From Candidatus Omnitrophota bacterium (GTDB lineage: Bacteria; Omnitrophota; Gorgyraeia; Aquiviventales; Aquiviventaceae): a DNA stretch of 28,565 bases. Numbering within the stretch: position 1 is the first letter of the stretch; every line of letters begins with the position of its first letter. The translations under genes and the position numbers were made by a program. Below the pieces are notes generated by a model, which did no database searches, was not told the DNA's origin, and saw nothing but the letters and a program-made list of their open reading frames with translations. Positions 7,983 to 15,247 of the stretch are shown here, piece after piece. The stretch lies in contig JAGVGS010000043.1 of the NCBI GenBank assembly GCA_020057015.1, positions 1 through 28,565 of the forward strand. The letters are read 5' to 3'.

Positions 7983-10784
7983 CTATTTGTAGGCGAAGAC
8001 CATCGCATAGATGATCCCCACCACCAGGGTTAAGCCGATTACCAAGGCTGTCCATGCAAAGACCCTCAGGGCTCTTACGACATGCGGCGGCAGTGGATCG
8101 GCCAAATGGCGCTCCAGCTCCCCGCTGGCTACCAGGGCTTCATATTCCGCCGGCCGCTCACGCTTCAACTCTTCCAGGCTCATGCGCCCCGTGAAAATCA
8201 CCGTATCCATAGGAAACTTTTCGGGCCTGAAATGCGTATTGAAGAAATGAATCGTAAAGATAAACCCGGCGGCCAGCAGCGCTTCGTCGCTGTGGATGAT
8301 CGTCGCCACATTGATCATCCATCCCGGCAGCACATGGGTAAAGGCCTCCGGAAACCACAGCATCAGCCCGGTGGATCCGATGACCACAATGCCCCAGAAC
8401 ACCGCGAAGTAGTCGAACTTCTCCCAATATGTCCAGCGCCCGTACTTGGGCCGCGGGCCCTTACGCAAATACCACTTGAGCGTCGCCAGCACTTCGCGTA
8501 GATCCTGCAGAGTCAACAGCATGGTCTGCGGCCCGAAGAGCATCTGTTTCCAGCTGATCCCGCTGCGCCTCTTGCCCTTCAGCAGATCCCACACATGGAC
8601 GCTGAAGAGCCCCACCAGCATCACGGCCGCACAGCGGTGCAGAAAGCCGGAGACCTCCACGCCGCCTAAGAGATGCGAAAGCGCCATCGCCCACTTCGTG
8701 TAGGAAAACTTCAAGGTCATGCCGGTGGTAGCCAGCGTCAGGAAACTGACGATCATCGTGCCATGCAGCACGCGGTTTAAGAACGTAAACCGCACATATT
8801 GCTTCTTGCCGGGTTCATGGGGCGCCGGGGGATTCGCACGCCGTATCTCCAATGAGCGCGACAGCCACAACAGCGTGTGCAGCCCGCTGGCGGCAAACGT
8901 GCCGACCAACAGGCTGGTCATCGACCAAAACGTCCAAAAGATCAGCGGGTATTTGCTCGAGTCATGGTGTGTGGCGTGGGTCAGATAACCCGCGAATCGC
9001 CTCGTCGCCCCGGCATGGCAGCGCTGACAGGTCGCCACGATGTTGCGGCGGCTGAGGTGCGAACCAGTGTCGCTCACCGGAAGGATGTCATGCGCGCCAT
9101 GGCAGTCGTGGCATTTGGCGGCTTTCGCATAGCCCAGTTTCGACACCTTGCCGTGAAACGTGTCGAAGTAGGTTTTCGCGATATCCTGGTGGCACTTGCC
9201 GCAGGCATCCATGACCTCAAACCGGAAATTGTTCTGGTCGGTCCGCTTGATGGTGTGGGCCGTATGGCAATCATTGCACGCAGGCAGTTGCTTCTCGCTC
9301 TTGGCCTGCCCCGGCGCATGGATGCTGCGGGCATACTGCTCGTAGACGCCTTTGTGGCACTTCGAGCAGGTCACGGCGATGTTCTTCGGGTTCACGCTCG
9401 ACTGCGGATCGGACGCAGGCAGCATCTGATGCGCCGTATGGCAATTGGTGCACATGGCGGTGACGACCAGGCCGCTCTTTAAGAGCCCCTTGCCGTGGAT
9501 GCTTTCCACGTAGTTCGTGTCGATGTTGTGTTGCGCGCCTTTGTAGCGCATGGCGGCCTTGCCGGTTTCCTGATGGCAGCTGGCGCACAATTTCGGGACA
9601 TTCGTCGGAAAAGTCGGTGACGTGACGTCCGACTTTCCCAGCATCCCGTGCGTGCCGTGGCAGTCCCTGCAGTTGGGCGCCTTGGCTTCGCCCTGCGCAT
9701 GAAGCGCCCCGTGGGTGCTGCCTTTGTACTGCTCTACCTGCTCGCTGTGGCAGACCGCGCAGTCGACCCGCCGCTTGATGGTCTCGCACGCCCGTTGATG
9801 GTCAGGGGAGACTTCCGTGTGGCAGCGGGCACAGGAAACTTTCGCATGGGTGGAACCCTTCAGCTGATCCGCGTTGACGAACAACGAGCGTCCGTCGACC
9901 GAGGCCACGACGTCCGGCTTGCCGTGGCACATCAGACAATCCTGGTCAGCCACGCCCTGGTCATAAAACACCTTGCGGGCCTTGTGCGGCTGGTGGCACT
10001 CGACACACACCGGCACGCTCTGCGGATTCTTCTGCCAGAGTTCGCCGCCGACGACCTTGCGGTGGACCACTTCGATCTGCGCATGGCACTGCTCGCAGGT
10101 GTTGGCGACGTTGGCTTTCGCGATGGGGGATCGCGGATCGGTGTGCGGCAGGATGCGGTGCGCCCCATGGCACGAAACACAGGTGGCACTGACGTTCAGG
10201 CCCTTCTTAAACAGCCCTTCGCCGTGGATGCTTTCGGAGTAATTCTCTATGATATGGTCCTGATGGATATTGCGTTGGCGCTGGACCGGCGTGCCTTCGC
10301 TGTGGCAGGAACCGCAGACAAAGGGGATGCGTAATGGGGAAACCTGCGAATGCTTATCCGCCACCGGAAGGATGTCGTGGGAGCCGTGGCAACTCTGGCA
10401 TTGGGGGGCCAGCGTATCGCCCCGGGCCAGCGCCTTGCCGTGGAGCGACTCGGCAAATTCACCCTGCTGCGGCGCATGGCAAGCACCGCACTGCACAGGG
10501 GCCACCGGCACGTGGTGCGGCCATTCGCTTTGTGCCAAATCCGAGTGGCAACTCGTGCACTGCGCGCCGGCATGCGCCGATGCGTCGAATGGCTGCGCGT
10601 CAACGAACCGCGACGCAGCAGCATCGCCATGGCAGCTGAAGCAGGTGGCGTTATCAATCGACGCCGGCTCTTCAGCGCCCACGGGATGGCCCGCAGCCGA
10701 TACCCCCAACAACAGCGCAAACCCAGCCACTGCCGCAAGACGCCGGTTCACGGAATCCGGGCCGCATTTCATGACAGCGGTCAT
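7983..10784 (-). CDS. 19-haem cytochrome c fused to a membrane cytochrome b domain (giant CbcL-like protein)
   Basis: 933 residues. A signal peptide is followed by ~570 residues with nineteen CXXCH motifs, then a b-type membrane domain (about 610-870) and a final helix near the C-terminus. At least five copies of a two-haem module are recognisable (S-x-HG-x-x-L ... C-x2-CHG-x-H-x-ILP-x2-D ... TC-x2-CH). This points to growth by tandem duplication. The b domain has spaced histidines (RVLHGTMI, FLHRCAA, SVHVWDLL, IHSDEALLA) and the PEKFPMDTVIFTG segment also found, in variant form, in the 11-haem paralogue. The expected role is electron exchange between the quinone pool and the periplasm along a haem wire that could be long enough to span much of the periplasm. 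The ATG at 10784 has only a weak AGGA; an ATG at 10772 is an alternative. Confidence 0.87.
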   Translation of the reverse strand: MTAVMKCGPDSVNRRLAAVAGFALLLGVSAAGHPVGAEEPASIDNATCFSCHGDAAASRFVDAQPFDASAHAGAQCTSCHSDLAQSEWPHHVPVAPVQCGACHAPQQGEFAESLHGKALARGDTLAPQCQSCHGSHDILPVADKHSQVSPLRIPFVCGSCHSEGTPVQRQRNIHQDHIIENYSESIHGEGLFKKGLNVSATCVSCHGAHRILPHTDPRSPIAKANVANTCEQCHAQIEVVHRKVVGGELWQKNPQSVPVCVECHQPHKARKVFYDQGVADQDCLMCHGKPDVVASVDGRSLFVNADQLKGSTHAKVSCARCHTEVSPDHQRACETIKRRVDCAVCHSEQVEQYKGSTHGALHAQGEAKAPNCRDCHGTHGMLGKSDVTSPTFPTNVPKLCASCHQETGKAAMRYKGAQHNIDTNYVESIHGKGLLKSGLVVTAMCTNCHTAHQMLPASDPQSSVNPKNIAVTCSKCHKGVYEQYARSIHAPGQAKSEKQLPACNDCHTAHTIKRTDQNNFRFEVMDACGKCHQDIAKTYFDTFHGKVSKLGYAKAAKCHDCHGAHDILPVSDTGSHLSRRNIVATCQRCHAGATRRFAGYLTHATHHDSSKYPLIFWTFWSMTSLLVGTFAASGLHTLLWLSRSLEIRRANPPAPHEPGKKQYVRFTFLNRVLHGTMIVSFLTLATTGMTLKFSYTKWAMALSHLLGGVEVSGFLHRCAAVMLVGLFSVHVWDLLKGKRRSGISWKQMLFGPQTMLLTLQDLREVLATLKWYLRKGPRPKYGRWTYWEKFDYFAVFWGIVVIGSTGLMLWFPEAFTHVLPGWMINVATIIHSDEALLAAGFIFTIHFFNTHFRPEKFPMDTVIFTGRMSLEELKRERPAEYEALVASGELERHLADPLPPHVVRALRVFAWTALVIGLTLVVGIIYAMVFAYK

Positions 10785-10802
10785 AGAGGTATTGTCCTAG
10801 GA

Positions 10803-10824
10803 CATCATCGTGGAAACGATGATG
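10803..10824 (-). promoter_or_regulatory. Perfect 9-bp hairpin upstream of the 19-haem gene
   Basis: CATCATCGT (10803-10811) and ACGATGATG (10816-10824) are exact reverse complements around a 4-base loop. It fills much of the 56-base gap between the heptahaem gene and the 19-haem gene. No T-run follows on the minus strand, so a simple intrinsic terminator is unlikely. An RNA processing or stability element inside the operon, or an operator, fits better. It overlaps the TGAT-N4-ATCA box at 10820-10831. Confidence 0.5.
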
Positions 10825-10831
10825 CACATCA
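10820..10831. promoter_or_regulatory. CRP/FNR-type palindromic box upstream of the 19-haem gene
   Basis: TGAT-GCAC-ATCA, with flanks extending the dyad to ATGATG-CA-CATCAT (10819-10832). It lies about 35 bases upstream of the 19-haem start. The half-sites match the FNR/CRP-family core TGAT/ATCA. Because it overlaps a separate perfect hairpin, its identity as a protein-binding site is less sure than for the other three boxes. Confidence 0.35.
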
Positions 10832-10840
10832 TGGAATGGC

Positions 10841-12352
10841 CTACAGGCCACCCGTGCCGGTATGGCACTGGCTGCACTTATATTCGGTCACATCCATGCC
10901 GACGTCCACCGGATGGCGAAAGGGCTGCTCTTTCAGTGGTCCGGCAGCGACTTCCTCGGGCGGGCCCTGCGCTAAAATCGTATGGCAGGTGTTGCAGTCC
11001 TTGGTGATGATGTTCCCGGCAGCGCTCTTATGCAGGCCGTCATGGCAGCGAAAACACCCGTCGGAATTTAAATGCCCGACATGATTCGGATGCGAGCGCC
11101 AATCCGAATGCATTTCCGGAAAGAAATAGGTGCTAAAAATCCGCGCGACCTCTTCGGCTGACTGGGAAATGGCCGCAGCGCGCCCTGTAGCCAGATCGGG
11201 GTATTCTTTCTGGTAAAAATCGGACAAGCCTCGACGGATCGCCGTTTTTGCCTCTGCTTCGGTAGCGTACTCGCCGGTCAACAGCCGAATCGCTTCGCGC
11301 TTCACAAAAGGCAGGGCGTGGTCCAAACGCCCGGCGCTTAACGAAACCTCCACCGCTTTATCCGGAGGCAAGAAGATGTGCGAGGGCCGGTTATGGCAAT
11401 CCACGCAGTCCATGCGGCGGATCGGGCCTTTGGCCACCTGCTCGGCGTTTAAGGGCTGCTCGGTGGATTGGTATTCGGTCACTTTCCCGTCTTTATCGGT
11501 CACGCGCACCCAGGGAATGACTTCGCGTTTTTCATCGGATGCGATATAGGCAATTTCTTTGGCGATATTCATGTGCCAGTGAATGCCGCCGGCAGCCCCC
11601 ACTTTCGGATCGCCGCCGCCTACTTTGATGAGCATTTGAATTTCCCACGGGGTATTGGCCTCATCAGTCAGATAGCGCATAAAGTTCTTTTGTTGGGCGC
11701 CGAAAAACTTCGCCGGCCAGTGGCACTGCTCGCAGGTTTCCTGCGCCGGACGCAGATTTTTGACCGGAGACGCGATGGGCTTCGGATAAGACTTCGTGGC
11801 CACCGCATACACCTGGTAGGCCCCGCTGAGCTTTGACCTGACGAACCAGCCGGCGCCCGGTCCTACGTGGCACTGCACACACGCCACCCGCGCATGCGGC
11901 GAGTGCTGGTACGCCGTGTACTCCGGCTTCATCACCTGGTGGCACACCAGCCCGCAGAATGTGACGGACTCGGTAAAGTGATAGGCTCGGTAACCGGTGA
12001 CGGAAAACAGGATCACCGCCACCATCCCTATCAGCAAACTGCCGACTACGATGAGTTGGTGCTTCGGCCGGTTTAAATCGAGTTTTGGCAGCAAATGCAG
12101 TGCGGCGTCGGGATGCCGCAGCCTACGCCGGTGCTCCCACCACATGCCCAGCAGCACGATGGCCAGTCCCCCGACGCCGACAAACGGCAGCACCAGGTAA
12201 ATGACCACGGCCAGATAGGTGTCCGTGTGCCTTTGGAAAATATCCAAGGCCATCATCGGCAGCCCGAAGGCGGTCGCCCCCAAGCCAAGCAAGAGCCCTA
12301 ACAGGCTCAGCGGGTTTTGCCATAACGCGGGTTTTTTCAGCGGTGCTTTCAT
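10841..12352 (-). CDS. NapC/NirT-like heptahaem membrane cytochrome c
   Basis: 503 residues. Three N-terminal hydrophobic helices (about 14-38, 45-70 and 96-118) precede the haem region. The first haem motif is non-canonical, CX3CH (FCGLVCHQVM), followed by six CXXCH: CVQCH, CEQCH, CVDCH, CFRCH, CNTCH and CSQCH. The segments SPHARVACVQCHVGPGAGWF and KLSGAYQVYAV resemble the long NapC/NirT-family cytochromes I know from Desulfobacterota. NapC/NrfH-type proteins oxidise menaquinol and hand electrons to periplasmic partners. Here the extra helices and haems suggest a membrane relay between the nonahaem protein and the 19-haem c-b fusion on either side. No good Shine-Dalgarno precedes the ATG, which lies 13 bases after the upstream stop. 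A quinone site is not demonstrated. Confidence 0.85.
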   Translation of the reverse strand: MKAPLKKPALWQNPLSLLGLLLGLGATAFGLPMMALDIFQRHTDTYLAVVIYLVLPFVGVGGLAIVLLGMWWEHRRRLRHPDAALHLLPKLDLNRPKHQLIVVGSLLIGMVAVILFSVTGYRAYHFTESVTFCGLVCHQVMKPEYTAYQHSPHARVACVQCHVGPGAGWFVRSKLSGAYQVYAVATKSYPKPIASPVKNLRPAQETCEQCHWPAKFFGAQQKNFMRYLTDEANTPWEIQMLIKVGGGDPKVGAAGGIHWHMNIAKEIAYIASDEKREVIPWVRVTDKDGKVTEYQSTEQPLNAEQVAKGPIRRMDCVDCHNRPSHIFLPPDKAVEVSLSAGRLDHALPFVKREAIRLLTGEYATEAEAKTAIRRGLSDFYQKEYPDLATGRAAAISQSAEEVARIFSTYFFPEMHSDWRSHPNHVGHLNSDGCFRCHDGLHKSAAGNIITKDCNTCHTILAQGPPEEVAAGPLKEQPFRHPVDVGMDVTEYKCSQCHTGTGGL

Positions 12353-12365
12353 GGCCTTGTTGCAG

Positions 12366-13631
12366 TTAGCGGCGGGATTTGGGCGGAGATTCCATCTCGC
12401 GGATCACGAGGAGCAATCCGCCGACGAGCAGAATAAGAATCAGGAGAGTCAACCACAGCCCCTGGCGGCGAAACTGGAATTCATGAATCGCGTTCTTCCC
12501 TTCTTGCTCGGCCTGTTGCGCGCCGTGCAAGCCCTCCTGAGCAGGGGCCTGCATCGCTTCGGGAGAAAACGCGTGCACATAGGTCCGTGTTTGGGTCAGC
12601 TTGGTATTGGCGTCATGCAGCGCATACTCCGCATCGCCCATATCCATGCCCAGCTCAGCCGCTTGCTTAACGACCGCTTCCCCGTTGAGGATTTGAGCCT
12701 TCAGCTGTTCAATCGTCTCCCGCATCTGTTGTGCGCTTTGATAGCCCTTCGACCCAGGCTCATGGCAGCTAATACATACGGCACCGGATCCGGTGCCCAG
12801 CATGTCATCCGTGGGCTTCTTGATCAAATGATTGCCGTGGCAGACCTCGCATTCCGGCAGCCCCAGGGCATCGTGTGCGGCTTTGTGGGGGCTCTTGGCG
12901 AACAGATCGCGGGTTAAGCCGTGGCATTGGGCGCAGACATTGCCAATCGCGATGGTCCCCGGCTTCGACGCTTCATGCGATCCATGGCAACTGGCACAGT
13001 GCGGCGCCCCGCGGTCGCCGCGCACCAACAACGCCTGGCCATGGACGCTTTGCGCATAGTCCCAATGCTGGTTTACCGGCAACCCATGGCGGTCCATGAG
13101 GGCGGCATTGCTGTGGCATTCCGCGCACGTGCCGGGAATGTTCGCGGCGTACACCGGAGAAAACGGATCTTTCTTGCTGCGGATGCCGTGCGCTTGATGA
13201 CAACTCGTGCAGACGGCGACATCCGAGTCGCCCTGGCTGTTGCGCTTGCCATGCTGGCTGGTCAAATATTTCGCATACTGATCCGTGGGTAAGTTGGGGT
13301 TGTACTTGCGCATGTAGGTCGGCTCGGCGTGGCAGCGCGCACACAATTGCGGAATATCCTGGCGCGCCGGACGGCCGAGGAAACCCTGCGCCTTGTCCAT
13401 CGCGGCTTCAGCTTCGGTAGCCTTGGGATCGCCGCCGTGGCAGTCCGCGCAGGAGAGGCCCCGCTGGAAATGCACATCCTGGTCGATGACTTGCGTGGGA
13501 TCCGATGATCCGGATTCCCATTGCTTATGGCACTCAACACAGCTATCCGCTGCCACAGCCACGCTGGGAAGCATCACCGCCATCGAGAGCACGGCGCCTA
13601 TCCGCGTGATGCCCCTCTGCTGCGCGTTCAT
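12366..13631 (-). CDS. Nonahaem cytochrome c with coiled coil and C-terminal membrane anchor
   Basis: 421 residues from the ATG at 13631, which overlaps the cytochrome b stop as ATGA; the longer open frame upstream runs through cytochrome b and looks non-coding. A signal peptide ends near AVAADS. Nine CXXCH follow: CVECH, CADCH, CARCH, CTSCH, CAECH, CASCH, CAQCH, CEVCH and CISCH. Two-haem modules like those of the two c-b fusions are visible (SQHGK ... CTSCHQAHG ... TCAECH; SVHGQ ... CASCHGSHE). Past the haems lies an alpha-helical, Gln/Glu-rich region of ~110 residues, then one helix (LWLTLLILILLVGGLLLVI) with a short basic tail. Its place right after the Rieske and b genes suggests it acts as their c-type electron acceptor, taking the part of cytochrome c1 or f. 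No c1 gene is present, which supports that role. Confidence 0.85.
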   Translation of the reverse strand: MNAQQRGITRIGAVLSMAVMLPSVAVAADSCVECHKQWESGSSDPTQVIDQDVHFQRGLSCADCHGGDPKATEAEAAMDKAQGFLGRPARQDIPQLCARCHAEPTYMRKYNPNLPTDQYAKYLTSQHGKRNSQGDSDVAVCTSCHQAHGIRSKKDPFSPVYAANIPGTCAECHSNAALMDRHGLPVNQHWDYAQSVHGQALLVRGDRGAPHCASCHGSHEASKPGTIAIGNVCAQCHGLTRDLFAKSPHKAAHDALGLPECEVCHGNHLIKKPTDDMLGTGSGAVCISCHEPGSKGYQSAQQMRETIEQLKAQILNGEAVVKQAAELGMDMGDAEYALHDANTKLTQTRTYVHAFSPEAMQAPAQEGLHGAQQAEQEGKNAIHEFQFRRQGLWLTLLILILLVGGLLLVIREMESPPKSRR

Positions 13632-14698
13632 GGATGGCGGCCAATCCAAACGGCATAACCGGTCATGCCGATAACATACGCCAACCCGATAATGCCGGCT
13701 ACAGTGACCAGCCAGTGGGATTTCCCTTCCCGCGCCGGACGGTCCCACCAGGGCACCAGCATCAATGCCAACCCGGCTACACCGGTCAGCCCCACCGCGA
13801 TCAGCTCCCCTTCAATGCCGAGGATGTGCCCCGGAAAGAGCTTCAGCGTTTGAAACATCCAAAGAAAATACCATTCCGGTTCAATGCCCGCCGGGGTGGG
13901 GCCAAAGGGATCGGCCTGCTCACCAAGCGTCGCCGGCCAGTAGACGCTGACCGATAGCACGACCCCCAGCACCATCGCCCACGCCACCAAGTCGCGCAGG
14001 AAAAAGTTTGGGAAAAAGGGGATAGTCCGCTCCTCGCGCACCGAGAGGGGCTGGCTCATCCCCTGCAGCTGCACCATGAGCACATGCAGCCCCATGAGGC
14101 CCATCAACCCAAGGGGCAAAATCATGATGTGCAGCCAGAAGAACCGGGTCAGGGTGACATCGCCCACGTCGCTGCCACCGCGCAGAAAGACTTGCATCAC
14201 GGGGCCGACCCCTGGCACAATCCCGGCAATTTCGGTGCCTACCTTGGTGGCAAAAAACGCCAACGTGTTCCACGGCAGCAGATAGCCGGTAAAGCCGAAG
14301 CCCATGAGCAGAAACAGCAGACAGACCCCGGTCACCCAAGTCAGTTCGCGCGGCGGGCGATAGGCCTTGAGGAAAAACACGCTGGCCAAGTGCACCATCG
14401 CGGAGAAGATCGCTAGGTTGGCAGCCCAGGCATGGACCGAGCGCACCAGCCAGCCAAACTGCACCTTGGTCATAATGAACCGCACCGAGGCAAACGCTTC
14501 CTGGGCCGAGGGGCGATAATACAGCAAGAGCAGCACGCCGCTGGCGATTTGAATGCCGATCAGCAGGAGGGTCACCCCGCCCCAGTAGTACCAGAAGCTG
14601 TGCCGATGATGGGGCACGGTCTTATGGCTGACCATCGCCTTGAGCGCACCCAGCTCATACCGGGCGCACAAGAAATCGCGCAGGCGCTTAGAGCTCAT
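13628..14698 (-). CDS. Cytochrome b of a Rieske/b (b6-like) quinol oxidase complex
   Basis: 356 residues, about eight helices: a cytochrome b6-like N-half joined to a subunit-IV-like C-half. The four b-haem histidines are H89/H103 and H190/H205. The second pair has 14 residues between, the b6 spacing, not 13 as in mitochondrial cytochrome b. The Qo motif PEWY is at 274-277. YRPSAQEAFASV, FGWLVRSVH and PRELTWVTGV closely resemble b6. At the position of the b6 haem-ci cysteine (NIFYCLGG) this protein has Tyr38 (SFWYYWGG), so the covalent ci haem is probably absent. It oxidises quinol (probably menaquinol), sending one electron to the Rieske centre and one across the membrane. The start ATG at 14698 lies 6 bases after the Rieske stop. 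Confidence 0.93.
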   Translation of the reverse strand: MSSKRLRDFLCARYELGALKAMVSHKTVPHHRHSFWYYWGGVTLLLIGIQIASGVLLLLYYRPSAQEAFASVRFIMTKVQFGWLVRSVHAWAANLAIFSAMVHLASVFFLKAYRPPRELTWVTGVCLLFLLMGFGFTGYLLPWNTLAFFATKVGTEIAGIVPGVGPVMQVFLRGGSDVGDVTLTRFFWLHIMILPLGLMGLMGLHVLMVQLQGMSQPLSVREERTIPFFPNFFLRDLVAWAMVLGVVLSVSVYWPATLGEQADPFGPTPAGIEPEWYFLWMFQTLKLFPGHILGIEGELIAVGLTGVAGLALMLVPWWDRPAREGKSHWLVTVAGIIGLAYVIGMTGYAVWIGRHP

Positions 14699-14704
14699 GG
14701 CCCG

Positions 14705-15154
14705 TCAACTCGCTTTCGAGACGACGATGTCTTCGCCGCGGATATTGACCTGGTAGGCCTCAAGCGGCCGGGGAGGCGGGCCGGAGATGACTTGGCCGTT
14801 CAAGTCAAACTTGCCGTTATGGCAGGCGCACCAGATGACGCTGTTTTCCGCCCCGTACTGCACGGTGCAGTTCAAATGCGTGCATACCGCGGAAAACGCC
14901 TTCAACTGGCCATCTGGCGTATTGACGAGAAGCCCAGGGCGATTGCCGAAGCGAAAGATCTTGGCGCTGTTGGCCGCCAGCTCGCCGACCTTGCCTGCCA
15001 CGGTGCTGGAAACAGACGCCTCGCTGCCGCGCGGGGGGGTGAGATACCGAAGGATGGGATACAACGCCGCACCGCAGAACGCCAGGACCCCGGCTTTCAG
15101 TGCGCCCCAGAGAAACTGGCGCCGGCTGATTGGCTCGCGAGGGCACATCATCAC
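14705..15154 (-). CDS. Rieske iron-sulfur protein of the cytochrome b complex
   Basis: 149 residues. A Tat-type start (SRRQFLWGALKAG) runs into one hydrophobic helix, kept as a membrane anchor in this family. Rieske box I is CTHLNC and box II is CACHNGKFD; together they give the two Cys and two His ligands of the [2Fe-2S] cluster. The two flanking cysteines for the stabilising disulfide are also present. GPPPRPLEAYQV near the end is typical. The start is a GTG-ATG-ATG run (15154, 15151, 15148); GGAG 11 bases before the GTG favours 15154, but this is uncertain. It is first in the large cytochrome operon and transfers electrons from quinol at the Qo site to the c-type acceptor, probably the nonahaem protein. 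Confidence 0.92.
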   Translation of the reverse strand: MMMCPREPISRRQFLWGALKAGVLAFCGAALYPILRYLTPPRGSEASVSSTVAGKVGELAANSAKIFRFGNRPGLLVNTPDGQLKAFSAVCTHLNCTVQYGAENSVIWCACHNGKFDLNGQVISGPPPRPLEAYQVNIRGEDIVVSKAS

Positions 15155-15181
15155 GTAAGCTGGGTCTCCAAAATTACAACA

Positions 15182-15213
15182 CGCAAAGAGCCGGTGGGTC
15201 TTGGCTCCTTGCG
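15182..15213 (-). terminator. Candidate intrinsic terminator or attenuator between the barrel gene and the Rieske operon
   Basis: Arms 15182-15192 and 15203-15213 pair over 11 bp with one G-U wobble in the minus-strand RNA, around a 10-base loop. The RNA continues with UGUUGUAAUUUU, a poor U-tract. It sits 35 bases below the MtrB-like stop. It may end or attenuate transcription from the porin-cytochrome pair into the Rieske operon. Confidence 0.45.
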
Positions 15214-15247
15214 CGTCGCAATAACTACGATCTTAAGTGCTCAAGCC

